Shown here: positions 1 to 10,308 of the stretch, piece after piece
How the letters are laid out: each line of letters starts with the position of its first letter
Position numbering within the stretch: position 1 is the first letter of the stretch
Source of the DNA: an uncultured Flavobacteriaceae bacterium
Lineage (GTDB): Bacteria; Bacteroidota; Bacteroidia; Flavobacteriales; Flavobacteriaceae
NCBI GenBank assembly: GCA_905182295.1
Contig: CAJJAZ010000003.1
Span: 167,686-231,685, forward strand
Reading direction: 5' to 3'
DNA length: 64,000 nucleotides
Notes under the pieces: model-generated
The model's database searches: none
Told to the model about the DNA's origin: nothing
The model's input: only the letters and a program-made list of their open reading frames with translations
Made by a program: the position numbers and the translations under genes

Positions 1-33
1 AAGAAATGTCACTAAAACAATATATTTTTTCAT
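1..33 (-). CDS. Start of a secreted or lipoprotein gene, cut by the left edge
   Basis: An ATG at 33-31 on the minus strand opens a frame reading MKKYIVLVTFL before the window ends. A basic start followed by a hydrophobic stretch looks like the beginning of a signal peptide. It lies about 80 bases downstream of the DAHP synthase stop on the same strand, so it may be the next gene of the aromatic operon or an independent gene. Only eleven codons are visible, so no function can be given. Confidence 0.4.
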   Translation of the reverse strand, partial: MKKYIVLVTFL

Positions 34-116
34 AGGTTTTGTTTTTCACAACCGGAAGTTGCAAGTTATTAAATCATTACCTAATAAAGACACGTGTTTT
101 AAGGATATGTTACAGC

Positions 117-1199
117 TTAAGCTTTTAAGATTTTCTCTTGGTGGTTAATAGACTCTTGGTGAATGGCTTTAAACATTTTTAAAACAAACTCTTCACTGAG
201 TCCTTTGGCCTCTCCCTCTAGAATCATCTTTCCTAAAATCTCATTCCAACGGTTGCTTTGTAGGACCGCCACATTTTGAGATTTCTTAATCCCTCCAATC
301 GCATCTGCTACTTTCATTCTTTTTGAAAGGGTCTCAATAAGCTGGTTGTCAATGATATCTATTTGAGCCCTTAAAGTATTTAACTCCACGTTGTAATCTG
401 TTTCAGCAGAAGACTCTTTTCTAATCTTAAGGTCTTTCATGATCTGAATCAGTGCCGTTGGGGTAACTTGCTGTGCTGCGTCACTCCAAGCATTGTCTGG
501 ATCAAAATGCGTTTCGATCATAAGACCGTCAAAATTTAAGTCCAAAGCAGTCTGCGAAACATCAAAAATCATATCACGCTTCCCAGTAATGTGAGAAGGA
601 TCGTTAATAATAGGTAAATCTGGAAATTTCTGCTGCAATTCAATCGCAATTTGCCATTCCGGAATATTTCTATATTTGGTTTTCTCATAGGTAGAAAAAC
701 CCCTGTGAATAACTCCTAAATTCTTAATATTGGCATTGGCCAAACGCTCCACTGCTCCTAACCAAAGGGCTAAATCTGGATTTACTGGGTTTTTCACCAA
801 TACAATCTTGTCGGTACCCTCTAAGGCGTCTGCAATTTCTTGAATAATAAAAGGACTCACTGTAGAACGAGCGCCAATCCACAAAAGATCTACGTCGTGC
901 TCCAAAGCCAATTCTACATGGGCTCTATTAGCCACCTCAGTAGCCGTTTTTAGACCAGTTTCTTTTTTTACTTTTTGCAACCATTTCAAGCCCAAAGCGC
1001 CTACCCCTTCAAACATTCCTGGTTTCGTACGAGGCTTCCAAATACCTGCTCTAAAATAATTTACATCTGTGTCTTTTAACTCATGTGCAATCTTTAATAC
1101 TTGGTCTTCCGTCTCAGCGCTACAAGGTCCTGCAATCACTAACGGATGGTCTAGGCTCATGGCATCTAACCAGTTTCTCATTTCTTTTGAATTCTCCAT
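117..1199 (-). CDS. aroF: Bifunctional DAHP synthase / chorismate mutase
   Basis: Makes 3-deoxy-D-arabino-heptulosonate 7-phosphate from phosphoenolpyruvate and erythrose 4-phosphate, the first shikimate-pathway step, and rearranges chorismate to prephenate. The N-terminal part (about residues 1-265) is a DAHP synthase barrel of the KDO8P-synthase-like type, with GPCSAET at 24-30 and KPRTKP near 55. The C-terminal part (about 274-360) is an AroQ-type helical chorismate mutase beginning LRAQIDIIDNQLIETL. This arrangement is usual in Bacteroidota. It is the last gene of the pheA-aminotransferase-tyrA-aroF run, 44 bases after tyrA, so the mutase feeds both prephenate-using enzymes encoded just upstream. 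Expression is probably controlled by the leader attenuator at 4101-4229. Confidence 0.95.
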   Translation of the reverse strand: MENSKEMRNWLDAMSLDHPLVIAGPCSAETEDQVLKIAHELKDTDVNYFRAGIWKPRTKPGMFEGVGALGLKWLQKVKKETGLKTATEVANRAHVELALEHDVDLLWIGARSTVSPFIIQEIADALEGTDKIVLVKNPVNPDLALWLGAVERLANANIKNLGVIHRGFSTYEKTKYRNIPEWQIAIELQQKFPDLPIINDPSHITGKRDMIFDVSQTALDLNFDGLMIETHFDPDNAWSDAAQQVTPTALIQIMKDLKIRKESSAETDYNVELNTLRAQIDIIDNQLIETLSKRMKVADAIGGIKKSQNVAVLQSNRWNEILGKMILEGEAKGLSEEFVLKMFKAIHQESINHQEKILKA

Positions 1200-1243
1200 T
1201 GCTTGTTTATTTATTCTTGTTTGGTTTTTATAGGCCTAAGGCC

Positions 1244-2107
1244 TTATTTGTTTTTATGGGTAAGCCCATTTAAAATATCTTTAATCCTATTGGTTTGTTC
1301 CATTTGCTGGTACACCCCATTAAAATCATTGGCTTCTACCAAAGATTTAAAGCGCTCTAGATTCTCAATATACTCTGAAAGTGCTGCTACCACAGCGGTC
1401 TTATTGTCTTTAAAAATGGGTGTCCACATGGCTGGGGAACTCTTAGCCAGACGTACCGTGCTTTCAAACCCACTACCTGCCATGTCAAAGATATCCCTTT
1501 CATTTTCTTCTTTCTCCATGACTGTCTTTCCCAACATAAAGGCGCTAATATGTGACAGATGAGACACATATGCAATGTGGACATCGTGTGCCGCTGCATT
1601 CATATAGCGAATTCGCATACCCAAGGCGTGAAATACTTCAAGGGCTTTTTCTTGCAATTTAAATGCCGTTTGCTCCACTTCACAAATGATCTGTGTCTTT
1701 CCTTTAAATAGGTCCGCTATCGCGGCCGATGGCCCTGAAAATTCCGTCCCAGCAATGGGGTGTGCCGCCAAGTAATTTCTCCGTTTAGGATGTTCTTGAA
1801 CCGCCTCACACAAGCTTGCTTTGGTAGAACCTGCATCTATCACGACCGTATGGTCTGCCACTAGGTCCAACACCTGAGGCAAAACTTTTAAAGTAGCATC
1901 TACCGGAATGGCTATAAACACCAAATCTGCCTGTGCCACATCTTCTAGATGTCCTATTTCATCAATCACACCCATCTTTATAGCCTCTTCTAAGTAGCGG
2001 TCATTTGTGTCTATCCCAATACGTTTTACCTCTGGATAATGCGCTTGAATGTCTTTAGAAAAAGAACCCCCAATCAAACCAACTCCTATGACACAAACTG
2101 CTTTCAT
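1244..2107 (-). CDS. tyrA: Prephenate dehydrogenase
   Basis: Oxidatively decarboxylates prephenate to 4-hydroxyphenylpyruvate with NAD(P)+, the tyrosine branch. The protein has 287 residues, normal for a single-domain TyrA. It opens with a Rossmann nucleotide-binding motif, GVGLIGGS at 8-15, and carries HPIAGTEFSG and HLPH-like substrate segments (HVAYVSHLSH type). There is no fused chorismate mutase or ACT domain; the mutase is on the next gene. The start lies 2 bases after the aminotransferase stop codon, implying translational coupling within the aromatic operon. Confidence 0.95.
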   Translation of the reverse strand: MKAVCVIGVGLIGGSFSKDIQAHYPEVKRIGIDTNDRYLEEAIKMGVIDEIGHLEDVAQADLVFIAIPVDATLKVLPQVLDLVADHTVVIDAGSTKASLCEAVQEHPKRRNYLAAHPIAGTEFSGPSAAIADLFKGKTQIICEVEQTAFKLQEKALEVFHALGMRIRYMNAAAHDVHIAYVSHLSHISAFMLGKTVMEKEENERDIFDMAGSGFESTVRLAKSSPAMWTPIFKDNKTAVVAALSEYIENLERFKSLVEANDFNGVYQQMEQTNRIKDILNGLTHKNK

Positions 2108-2109
2108 AC

Positions 2110-3258
2110 CTAATTTTTAACTCGTTTAATAGCCTCTTGCATCACCGATGCGTCCACACAAAGGGAGAAACGAACATAACCCATGCCCCCTGCACCAAAA
2201 ATGGTCCCTGGTGTAATAAATAAATCTTTTTCGTGTAATAATGTATCTATAAAAGTTTCAGCATCTGGAGCTCCCTCTGGCAATTCAGCCCATACAAACA
2301 AGCCCACCGCATTTGGATCGTATGTACAGCCCAAAGCGTCTGCCAATTCATAGGTGAGTGCCCTTCGCTCCTCATATACTTTGTTTAATGCTGTGTACCA
2401 ATCGTCTGCCACTTCAAGGGCTGCTATGGCACCCTTTTGAACAGGATAAAACATCCCAGAATCCATATTACTCTTCACTTTAAGCACGGCCTTAACAATC
2501 TCCCCATCGCCTAAAACCATTCCTACACGCCACCCGGCCATATTAAAAGTCTTGCTCAAAGAATTTAACTCCAACACATGTCCTTTAGCGCCTGGGATAG
2601 ATAAGATACTCTGAGGAGAATCGTTGAGTATAAAACTATATGGATTGTCATTCACCAAAAGAATATCGTGTTTTTTGGCAAATGCCACCAATTCAGTAAG
2701 CGCTTTTAAAGAAGCCACTGCTCCAGTAGGCATATGAGGGTAAGACAGCCACATAAGTTTCACTTGAGTGAGATCTAACTGCTCCAAAGCCGCAATATCT
2801 GGCAACCAATTATTTTCTTTTCTTAGCCTGTAAGGGATCACTTTGGCGCCTACCAAGTCAGACACCGACTGATACGTAGGATAGCCTGGGTCTGGAATAA
2901 GTACCCCATCACCTGGATTCAAAAAGGCCATACTAATATGCATGATCCCTTCTTTAGAACCCATCAATGGCAGGATCTCAGCAGCAGCATCCAAAGACAC
3001 GCCAAAGTGTTTTTTATAGAAAGAAGCCATGGCTTCTCTGAGCTCAGGCAATCCCTGATAAGATTGATACTGGTGTGCATTCTCCGCGGCCGTGGCAGCT
3101 ATTAAAGCCTGTGTAACCTTTGGATCTGGCGCCAAGTCAGGGCTTCCAATGCCCATATTAATAATAGGTTTTCCCGCTGCCATTAGGCCCCGTACCTCTC
3201 TTAACTTTCTAGAGAAGTAGTATTCCTGTACCGTATTTAAACGTGTGGCTGTTTTCAT
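2110..3258 (-). CDS. PLP-dependent aminotransferase, class I/II (aromatic or prephenate)
   Basis: A fold-type I aminotransferase of 382 residues. The PLP-binding lysine is K236 in SLSKTFNMAGWRVG, and NDNPY near 203-207 supplies the cofactor-binding Asp/Tyr. It sits between prephenate dehydratase and prephenate dehydrogenase, so the likely job is the last transamination to phenylalanine and tyrosine, or transamination of prephenate to arogenate. Family membership alone does not separate these. Its ATG overlaps the pheA stop codon by four bases (ATGA), a tight coupling that supports the assignment to aromatic amino acid synthesis. Confidence 0.88.
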   Translation of the reverse strand: MKTATRLNTVQEYYFSRKLREVRGLMAAGKPIINMGIGSPDLAPDPKVTQALIAATAAENAHQYQSYQGLPELREAMASFYKKHFGVSLDAAAEILPLMGSKEGIMHISMAFLNPGDGVLIPDPGYPTYQSVSDLVGAKVIPYRLRKENNWLPDIAALEQLDLTQVKLMWLSYPHMPTGAVASLKALTELVAFAKKHDILLVNDNPYSFILNDSPQSILSIPGAKGHVLELNSLSKTFNMAGWRVGMVLGDGEIVKAVLKVKSNMDSGMFYPVQKGAIAALEVADDWYTALNKVYEERRALTYELADALGCTYDPNAVGLFVWAELPEGAPDAETFIDTLLHEKDLFITPGTIFGAGGMGYVRFSLCVDASVMQEAIKRVKN

Positions 3259-4091
3259 AATTCTCTCGCATTATTATATTCTCCCAATACCCTAAACTCT
3301 GTAGCCATTATTTCTAAAATAGCCCTCGCTTTCGTATAGTCTTCATACTGATCAAAAGTGACGTCTACAAAAAAAGCATACTTCCATGGAACATCTATCA
3401 CAGGTAAAGATTGGATTTTTGTTAAATTCAAATGGCAGTCACTCATCACATTGAGTACTGCCGCCAAGCTGCCCCTTTTGTGATCTAACACAAAACGAAG
3501 CGAGGCCTTATTTATTTGCTCCTGAGGTAATTCCTTAGAAGTCGTTTTTACAATAATAAAACGGGTAGCGTTGTTTTTAATGGTCTGTATGTCCGAAGCC
3601 AAGACTTCTAGGTCATATAACTCAGCAGCAACTTTAGGTGCTATAGCCGCAATGCCTTTTAATTGGCCTGTTTGAATGCGCTGGGCTGTTTCTGCCGTAT
3701 CTACATCTTCTACCAATTGAATGTGTGGGTGCTTTTTAAAAAACTCATGACACTGCAATAGGGCCATTGGATGGGAATGTACCGCCTTAATATCTTCCAT
3801 CCTTTGCCCCGCTAAGGCCATAAGGTGGTGGTGAATATTTAAGTAATACTCTCCAATGATATTTAAATGATGGTCATACACCAAAGCGTAATTTGGAATA
3901 ATAGAACCCGCAATGGAATTTTCAATAGCCATAATACCCTTATCTGCTCGGCCCTCAATAAGTTCCTGAACCAAGGCCGGAAAAGACATGCAAGGAAGCA
4001 TCTCTTGGTCTGATCCATAGCAATCTATGGCCACCTGATGGTGGTTAGATCCCTTTATGCCCTGAATGGCTATTTTCATTTTTTCTTTCAT
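3255..4091 (-). CDS. pheA: Prephenate dehydratase
   Basis: Converts prephenate to phenylpyruvate, the phenylalanine branch. Residues about 5-182 are the dehydratase domain with ENSIAGS (57-63) and the catalytic Thr-Arg-Phe triad TRF (176-178). Residues about 196-275 form an ACT domain, GSLAAVL at 207-213. The usual ESRP phenylalanine-binding motif is altered to QSLP (227-230), so feedback inhibition may differ from the textbook enzyme. No chorismate mutase is fused here. It is the first gene of the operon and lies 10 bases after the T-run of the attenuator terminator. An in-frame second ATG at codon 5 (MKIAIQGIKG) is an alternative start. Confidence 0.94.
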   Translation of the reverse strand: MKEKMKIAIQGIKGSNHHQVAIDCYGSDQEMLPCMSFPALVQELIEGRADKGIMAIENSIAGSIIPNYALVYDHHLNIIGEYYLNIHHHLMALAGQRMEDIKAVHSHPMALLQCHEFFKKHPHIQLVEDVDTAETAQRIQTGQLKGIAAIAPKVAAELYDLEVLASDIQTIKNNATRFIIVKTTSKELPQEQINKASLRFVLDHKRGSLAAVLNVMSDCHLNLTKIQSLPVIDVPWKYAFFVDVTFDQYEDYTKARAILEIMATEFRVLGEYNNAREL

Positions 4092-4100
4092 TTTTAATCA

Positions 4101-4126
4101 AAAAAAAATCCCGCAATAGCGGGACT
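4101..4126 (-). terminator. Attenuator terminator upstream of pheA
   Basis: On the minus strand TCCCGC-TATT-GCGGGA (6 bp stem, 4-base loop, 4124-4109) is followed immediately by eight Ts (4108-4101). The 5' arm AGTCCCG (4126-4120) can pair instead with CGGGACT at 4168-4162, so terminator and antiterminator exclude each other. It lies between the leader peptide and pheA, which is where a transcription attenuator should be. Confidence 0.9.
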
Positions 4127-4154
4127 CTTAATAAGGTATATCGTTCACAATATC

Positions 4155-4229
4155 CTAGAAAAGTCCCGTACTTCTATTAAAATAGAAGTAGAAGTAAAAA
4201 CGGTTCCAGAAATTCGTGCTAAGTGTCAT
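4155..4229 (-). CDS. Phe/Tyr-rich leader peptide of the aromatic operon
   Basis: ATG at 4229-4227 opens a 24-codon frame ending in TAG at 4157-4155. The peptide carries FYFYFYF at residues 11-17, plus F7, W8 and F24: six Phe, three Tyr and one Trp in 24 residues. The codons around TACTTCTA (4190-4183) form an 8 bp stem with TAGAAGTA (4176-4169). Segment CGGGACT (4168-4162), next to that stem, pairs with the 5' arm of the downstream terminator. This matches the classical scheme. Stalling at Phe or Tyr codons frees the antiterminator arm; reaching the stop codon covers it and lets the terminator form. The operon makes Phe and Tyr, which fits the codons. No promoter is clear in 4230-4400; ATCATTTG at 4290-4283 is a weak candidate. 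Confidence 0.85.
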   Translation of the reverse strand: MTLSTNFWNRFYFYFYFNRSTGLF

Positions 4230-4399
4230 AGTTTCATTTACAAAAAGCTAATGTAATTATTATATTTAAAATACAAGGAATTCAAATGATTTTTTTGGAA
4301 TTCTACCATTTAAACCGTGTTTATTGAGAAATTATATTTAAATCATATTCAGAACTGAGAATAATAGAAGCCGGACTTGATTAAATAAAAGTAAAGCGA

Positions 4400-5353
4400 C
4401 TAAAACACCTCAGTAGCAATGGCTTCTATATTGCTAGATTTACCCATGGAGTAATAATGCAAAACGGGTACGCCGGCAGCTAAGAGTTCTTTGGACTGTG
4501 CAATGGCCCATTCAATTCCCACCTGTCTTATGGCGGCTTTGTCTTTTGCGTCACTCACAGCGTCTATAAGATCCTGTGGCAGGTCTAAACTAAATACCTG
4601 AGGCAAAAGCTGTAAGTGCTTTTCTACGGCAATGGGTTTAATCCCTGGAATAATAGGTACATGTATGCCCATTTCTTTGGCGGCTGCTACAAACTTAAAG
4701 TATTTTTGGTTGTCAAAAAACATTTGGGTCACTACGTAGTCTGCGCCTGCGTCTACCTTTTCTTTGAGACGCTTCAGGTCTTGCTGTAAGGAAGGTGCTT
4801 CCATGTGTTTCTCTGGATACCCAGCAACCCCAATACAAAAGGAGGCCGAATGGGCACTTTCAATTTCTTCATGCAGGTACTTTCCAGCGCCCAAATCTTT
4901 TATTTGGCCCACCAGTTCCTTGGCATAAGTATGCCCCCCTGGAGTGGGTTCAAAATAACGTTGTCCGGCCATGGCATCACCCCTAAGGGCCATGACATTT
5001 TCAATACCTAAGTACTGGCAATCTACCAATAAGTACTCCGTCTCTTCTTTGGTAAAACCACCACAAAGTATATGAGGAACCGTGTCTACCCCATACTTAT
5101 GCTTAATGGAGGCGCAAATACCTACGGTACCTGGCCTCATTCTGGTAAGTTTTTTTTCTAACAAACCTTCTTTCTTCAAATAGACAAATTCCTCTCTAGA
5201 GGTGGTCACATCTATAAAAGGTGGGTTAAAGGCCATAAGTGGGTCTATATTATTATAAAGCTCCTGAATATTCCCGCCTTTAACGGGTGGGACTATTTCA
5301 AAGGAAAATAAGGTTTTTCCTTTTGCGGCTCCTATGTGCTGGGTAATCTTCAT
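4400..5353 (-). CDS. metF: Methylenetetrahydrofolate reductase
   Basis: Reduces 5,10-methylene-THF to 5-methyl-THF, the methyl donor for the MetH gene just upstream. The 317-residue protein is a TIM barrel with FSFEIVPP near the start, SIKHKYG, ENVMALRGD and TQMFFDN, all typical of MetF. The start is taken at the ATG at 5353-5351 (MKITQHIG), two bases after the metH stop. A longer frame would begin 11 codons upstream inside metH and adds nothing conserved. It is the last gene of the SAM-I controlled methionine transcript. Confidence 0.95.
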   Translation of the reverse strand: MKITQHIGAAKGKTLFSFEIVPPVKGGNIQELYNNIDPLMAFNPPFIDVTTSREEFVYLKKEGLLEKKLTRMRPGTVGICASIKHKYGVDTVPHILCGGFTKEETEYLLVDCQYLGIENVMALRGDAMAGQRYFEPTPGGHTYAKELVGQIKDLGAGKYLHEEIESAHSASFCIGVAGYPEKHMEAPSLQQDLKRLKEKVDAGADYVVTQMFFDNQKYFKFVAAAKEMGIHVPIIPGIKPIAVEKHLQLLPQVFSLDLPQDLIDAVSDAKDKAAIRQVGIEWAIAQSKELLAAGVPVLHYYSMGKSSNIEAIATEVF

Positions 5354-5355
5354 AT

Positions 5356-8300
5356 CTATACGTCTGCTAAATTTGGTGCCAACCATTTCTTGGCGGTGGC
5401 TACAGGGATGTCTTTTCTGGAGGCAAAATCTTCCAATTGGTCTTGGGTAATCTTACCTACACCAAAGTATTTCGCTTCTGGATGGGCAAAATAATACCCT
5501 GATATTGAGGCTGCTGGCCACATAGCCAAACTCTCCGTTAGGCTAACACCTATCTTTTCTTCTACCTCTAGTAACTCCCAAAGTGTGGTTTTCTCTAAGT
5601 GATCTGGACAAGCAGGGTATCCCGGGGCAGGCCTAATCCCTTTATACTCCTCTGCTATTAATGCATTGGGATCTAAGGATTCATGGGCTGCATACCCCCA
5701 ATGCGCTTTTCTCACTTCTAAATGTAAGTATTCTGCAAAGGCCTCTGCAAGTCTGTCTGCCAATGCTTTTACCATAATGGAGTTGTAGTCGTCTAAAGCG
5801 GCCTGATACGTCAAAGCCATTTCTTCTGATCCAAAACCTGCGGTCACACAAAAGGCACCCATATGGTCTTGAACGTCTTCACTTGGAGGGGCTATATAAT
5901 CTGAAAGGGCTCTGTGAGCAACCCCTTCTTTTTTCTTGATTTGCTGTCTAAGGGTTCTAAAAATATAAGAAGTGCTGGCGTCTTTTTGAACGGAGATGTC
6001 GTCTGAGCCAGAACGTTCTGCAGGAAATAATCCAAACACCGCTTTTGCTGTAAATTTTTCTTCTGAGATAATTTTTTCTAACATGGCTTGGGCTTCCTCA
6101 AAAAGAGTGGTTGCCTGTTCTCCCACCACGACATCTGTAAGAATATTTGGAAAGCGTCCGTGCAACTCCCAACTTCTAAAGAATGGGGTCCAATCTATAA
6201 AAGGCACCAAGGCCCTTAAATCTTGCTTTTCAATGACTTGAATACCCATTGTATGAGGTGTTTTGGCAAGGGTATTTTTAAAGTTTAACTTCAAGGCATT
6301 ACCCCTTGCTTGCGCTATAGAAACATATTCTTTGGTCTTAGACCTGTTTAGGAATTGATCTCTAAACTGATCGTAGTCTTCTTTAAGTTTTGCTTTGTAA
6401 GCTGCTGAGGTATCTGGTTGCAGTAAATCTCCTACCACAGTGACCGCTCTAGAGGCGTCATTGACATGTACTACGGTCTGTCCGTACTGAGGGGCAATTT
6501 TCACTGCGGTATGTGCTTTGGAAGTTGTTGCTCCACCAATAAGAAGCGGCATAGTGAACCCTTCTCGTTGCATGGCTTCTGCCAAGAAAACCATCTCATC
6601 TAGAGATGGGGTAATAAGCCCACTGAGTCCTATGGCGTCTACCTGGTACTCTTTGGCCGCGGCAATAATTTTATCTGGTGGGACCATCACCCCCAAATCT
6701 ATGATCTCATAATTATTACAAGCCAATACCACACTCACAATATTTTTTCCAATATCATGCACATCTCCTTTCACGGTTGCCATGAGTATTTTTCCAGCAG
6801 ATTGTGAGGCCGTAGCGTCATAATCTACTTGTAATTTTTTAGCTTCTTCTATATAGGGTAGTAAATAAGCCACTGCTTTTTTCATGACCCTAGCAGACTT
6901 TACTACTTGTGGCAAGAACATTTTTCCACTACCAAAAAGATCTCCTACCACATTCATTCCTGTCATTAAATGACCTTCTATGACTTGAATAGGAGCAGGT
7001 ACGGAATTTCTAGCCTCTTCTACATCTTCAATAATATAGGCATCTAATCCTTTTACAAGTGCTCTGGTAATTCTATTCTGAAGGGGTTCCTCCCTCCATG
7101 AAAGGTCTACCTTACTTTCTTTTTTAGTTCCCACAAATCCTTCTGCAAAATCCAATAAGCGTTCGGTAGCGTCTTCCCTTCTATTGAGAACTACATCTTC
7201 TACATGATCCAAAAGGTCTTTTGGAATATCTGAATACACCTCTAACATAGCAGGATTTACAATCCCCATATTCATACCTGCTTTAACAGCGTGGTACAAA
7301 AACACCGAGTGCATGGCTTCCCTCACTGGATTGTTTCCCCGAAAACTGAAAGACACATTACTCACCCCGCCACTTACGGAAACACCTGGAAGGTTTTCTC
7401 TGACCCATTGGGTCGCTTTAATAAAATCTAAGGCATTTAATTTATGCTCGTCCATTCCTGTCGCTACAGGAAATATATTTAAATCAAAAATAATATCTTG
7501 GGCAGGGAAGGCTATTCGCGAGACCAACAAGTCATAAGATCGTTTGGCAATTTCTATCCTACGCTCATAATTGTCTGCCTGTCCCACCTCATCAAAGGCC
7601 ATAATAATTACGGCAGCACCGTAATTTTTGATTTTTAAGGCCTGTGCTAAAAAGGGTGCTTCTCCCTCTTTTAAAGAAATGGAATTTACCACACATTTCC
7701 CTTGCACTACGCGGAGTCCTGCCTCTATAATAGACCATTTAGAACTATCTATCATGATAGGCACTCTCGAAATATCTGGCTCAGCTACGACTAAATTCAA
7801 GAAATTAACCATGGCTTCCTCTCCGTCTATGAGTCCGTCGTCCATGTTAATGTCTATGATTTGTGCGCCATTATCTACCTGCTCTCTGGCTACTGCCAGG
7901 GCCAGGTCGTAAGATTCCTCTTTGATGAGTCTTAGGAACATTTTAGAACCTGCTACATTGGTACGCTCCCCTACATTGACAAAATTCAAATCTGAGGTGA
8001 GAATCAAGGGTTCCAACCCAGACAACTGCATGGGTACCAATTGCTTTGGGCTAATTTTTCTGGGAGACGCTTTAGCGGCTATAGCGGCTATGGCTTCTAT
8101 ATGTGCAGGCCTTGTTCCACAACAACCCCCCACAATATTCACCAATCCTAAATCTACATATTCTTGGATTTGAGCAGCCATTTCATCAGCACTTTCATCA
8201 TAGCCTCCAAAAGCATTTGGCAAGCCTGCATTCGGGTGGGCAGAGACTCCAAATGGGGCTTTTTTAGCCAGGACTTCTAAGTGTGGCAATAAGGCTTTTG

Positions 8301-9069
8301 CCCCTAAAGCACAGTTAAAACCAACAGACAAAAGGTCTGAATGTGCAATGGAGATTAAAAATGCTTCTGCTGTTTGCCCAGAAAGGGTTCTTCCTGAGGC
8401 ATCTGTTATAGTACCACTCACCATAACTGGAGTGGCTATATTTCTCTCTGCTTTTACCTCATCAATAGCGTATAATGCCGCTTTTGCATTCAAGGTGTCA
8501 AAAACCGTTTCTACCAATAAAATATCTACCCCTGCATCTAGTAAGGCTTCTACTTGCTGCCTATAGGCAATTCTAAGGTCTTCAAAACTAACCGCTCTGT
8601 ATCCTGGATTGTTTACATCTGGAGACAAACTAGCTGTTCTGTTGGTAGGGCCTATACTTCCGGCCACATAACGGGGTTTTGAAGGATCCAAAAGGGTGTA
8701 TTTTTCCGCTGCTTTTAAAGCAATTCTGGTCGCCTCATAATTGAGCTCATATACCAAATCTTCCATGTAATAATCTGCCATAGCAATGGTGGTACACGAG
8801 AAGGTATTGGTTTCTATAATATCTGCACCCGCCGCTAAATACTTTTCATGAATGGTCTGAATGGCCTCTGGTTGGGTGAGGGTGAGTAAGTCATTATTTC
8901 CCTGAAGCGGATGCTCGTAAGTGGCAAACCGACTCCCTCTATAATCTTCCTCTGTAAATTTATACTCCTGAATCATGGTACCCATAGCACCGTCCAATAC
9001 CAAGACCTTTTCTTTAATAAGGTCTTTTACTAATGGCTTCTCTAGGGTATATTGGGGTGTGTTACTCAA
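5356..9069 (-). CDS. metH: Cobalamin-dependent methionine synthase
   Basis: Transfers the methyl group of 5-methyl-THF to homocysteine through methylcobalamin. At 1237 residues it is full length, with all modules in one chain. The homocysteine domain has GAMGT near 26, and zinc cysteines in GFNCALG near 255 and GGCCGT near 315. The pterin domain has [11 protein letters not shown] near 365. A helical cap is followed by the B12 domain with DVHDIGKN near 770, whose His ligates cobalt. The C-terminal reactivation domain contains [12 protein letters not shown]. The cell must therefore make or import cobalamin. It lies between metZ and metF in the SAM-I operon, 11 bases after metZ. Confidence 0.97.
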   Translation of the reverse strand: MSNTPQYTLEKPLVKDLIKEKVLVLDGAMGTMIQEYKFTEEDYRGSRFATYEHPLQGNNDLLTLTQPEAIQTIHEKYLAAGADIIETNTFSCTTIAMADYYMEDLVYELNYEATRIALKAAEKYTLLDPSKPRYVAGSIGPTNRTASLSPDVNNPGYRAVSFEDLRIAYRQQVEALLDAGVDILLVETVFDTLNAKAALYAIDEVKAERNIATPVMVSGTITDASGRTLSGQTAEAFLISIAHSDLLSVGFNCALGAKALLPHLEVLAKKAPFGVSAHPNAGLPNAFGGYDESADEMAAQIQEYVDLGLVNIVGGCCGTRPAHIEAIAAIAAKASPRKISPKQLVPMQLSGLEPLILTSDLNFVNVGERTNVAGSKMFLRLIKEESYDLALAVAREQVDNGAQIIDINMDDGLIDGEEAMVNFLNLVVAEPDISRVPIMIDSSKWSIIEAGLRVVQGKCVVNSISLKEGEAPFLAQALKIKNYGAAVIIMAFDEVGQADNYERRIEIAKRSYDLLVSRIAFPAQDIIFDLNIFPVATGMDEHKLNALDFIKATQWVRENLPGVSVSGGVSNVSFSFRGNNPVREAMHSVFLYHAVKAGMNMGIVNPAMLEVYSDIPKDLLDHVEDVVLNRREDATERLLDFAEGFVGTKKESKVDLSWREEPLQNRITRALVKGLDAYIIEDVEEARNSVPAPIQVIEGHLMTGMNVVGDLFGSGKMFLPQVVKSARVMKKAVAYLLPYIEEAKKLQVDYDATASQSAGKILMATVKGDVHDIGKNIVSVVLACNNYEIIDLGVMVPPDKIIAAAKEYQVDAIGLSGLITPSLDEMVFLAEAMQREGFTMPLLIGGATTSKAHTAVKIAPQYGQTVVHVNDASRAVTVVGDLLQPDTSAAYKAKLKEDYDQFRDQFLNRSKTKEYVSIAQARGNALKLNFKNTLAKTPHTMGIQVIEKQDLRALVPFIDWTPFFRSWELHGRFPNILTDVVVGEQATTLFEEAQAMLEKIISEEKFTAKAVFGLFPAERSGSDDISVQKDASTSYIFRTLRQQIKKKEGVAHRALSDYIAPPSEDVQDHMGAFCVTAGFGSEEMALTYQAALDDYNSIMVKALADRLAEAFAEYLHLEVRKAHWGYAAHESLDPNALIAEEYKGIRPAPGYPACPDHLEKTTLWELLEVEEKIGVSLTESLAMWPAASISGYYFAHPEAKYFGVGKITQDQLEDFASRKDIPVATAKKWLAPNLADV

Positions 9070-9080
9070 AATAATATTTT

Positions 9081-10262
9081 TTAAAGGGTCGCTTTTTCAA
9101 TCGCTTGTGATACGTCTTTGATAATGTCTGCAATATTTTCTAATCCTACAGATACCCTGATCAGACCATCTGTAATGCCTGCTTCTAACCTAGCTTCTGG
9201 AGATAGTTTGGCATGTGTGGTGCTGGCAGGGTGGGTAACAATACTCCTAGTATCCCCTAAATTTGCAGAGAGGGAAAGCATTTGAATGTTGTTAAAGAAT
9301 TTCTTTCCGGTGTCTAAACCACCTTCTAATTCAAAGGCCACTACGGCGCCACCGGCTTTCATTTGCTTTTTAGCCATCTCGTATTTGGGATGCGATTTCA
9401 AAAAAGGATACTTCACCATTTTTACCGAAACATGGGCTTCTAAAAATTGAGCCAAACCTAAGGCATTCTCGCAATGACGGTCTACTCTTACCGCCAAGGT
9501 TTCCAAACTTTTAGAAAGTACCCAAGCATTAAAAGGAGACATGGCTGGTCCTGATATTCTTGAAAATCTATAAATTTTATCTATTAAAGTCGCTTCCCCT
9601 ACGGTAATCCCTCCAAGGACCCTTCCTTGCCCATCTATGAGTTTGGTGGCAGAATGCACCACCAAATGAGCCCCAAAAGAAATGGGTTGTTGTAAGTAAG
9701 GAGACGCAAAGCAATTGTCTACAATTAAAATAAGTCCGTGTTTAGCGGCTATATCACCAATCATTTGAAGGTCTAAAATATCTACGCCTGGATTGGTAGG
9801 AGACTCCACATAGATCACTTTTGTGTTAGATTTAATTAATGCCTCTATGGCTGCTGCAGAATCATTTACATTAAAGAGATCTGTGCTTATTTGCCATTTT
9901 GGGAAAAAGTTGTTGTAAAGACTCAAGGTAGAGCCAAACACACTGCTACAAGATACAATATGGTCGCCACTTTCTAATAAAGCGGCAAAAGTGCTATACA
10001 CCGCTGCCATTCCCGATGCAAAAGCATAGCCCGCTTCTGCTCCTTCCATCTGGCATATCTTTGCGATTAATTCAGAGGTGTTCGGGTTGGTATATCTAGA
10101 GTAAATATTGCGGTCTTTCTCTTCTGCAAAGGAAGCCCGCATGTCTTCTGCGTCTTCAAAAACAAAACTAGACGTTAAATACAAAGGAACTGAATGCTCT
10201 AGGTTCCCGCTACGGTCCATTTGCATTCTTATGGCATTGGTTTCAAATTCTCTTTCTTCCAT
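9081..10262 (-). CDS. metZ: Trans-sulfuration family PLP enzyme (acylhomoserine sulfhydrylase or cystathionine synthase type)
   Basis: A Cys/Met-metabolism PLP enzyme of 393 residues with the cofactor lysine in [12 protein letters not shown]. The SRYTNPNT segment near 55 and the C-terminal [11 protein letters not shown] are typical of MetZ/MetB-type enzymes. Members of this group make homocysteine from O-succinyl- or O-acetylhomoserine and sulfide, or make cystathionine; sequence alone does not settle which. A second sulfhydrylase (13755-15056) lies in the same operon, so the two may use different sulfur donors or acyl esters. It lies 46 bases after metX-thrA and 11 bases before metH. Confidence 0.85.
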   Translation of the reverse strand: MEEREFETNAIRMQMDRSGNLEHSVPLYLTSSFVFEDAEDMRASFAEEKDRNIYSRYTNPNTSELIAKICQMEGAEAGYAFASGMAAVYSTFAALLESGDHIVSCSSVFGSTLSLYNNFFPKWQISTDLFNVNDSAAAIEALIKSNTKVIYVESPTNPGVDILDLQMIGDIAAKHGLILIVDNCFASPYLQQPISFGAHLVVHSATKLIDGQGRVLGGITVGEATLIDKIYRFSRISGPAMSPFNAWVLSKSLETLAVRVDRHCENALGLAQFLEAHVSVKMVKYPFLKSHPKYEMAKKQMKAGGAVVAFELEGGLDTGKKFFNNIQMLSLSANLGDTRSIVTHPASTTHAKLSPEARLEAGITDGLIRVSVGLENIADIIKDVSQAIEKATL

Positions 10263-10308
10263 ATGGATTTATTCAACTAATTTTCCTTCAACTGGACCTA
10301 AACCATGG

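Noticed and set aside
1..13. 13-base match AAGAAATGTCACT with 58251-58263
   Set aside because: Too short to mean more than chance, and one copy lies in an apparent signal-peptide coding region.
5996..8566. Several plus-strand frames of 60-95 codons inside metH
   Set aside because: They lie antisense to a full-length conserved gene and show no recognisable motifs or coding signals of their own.
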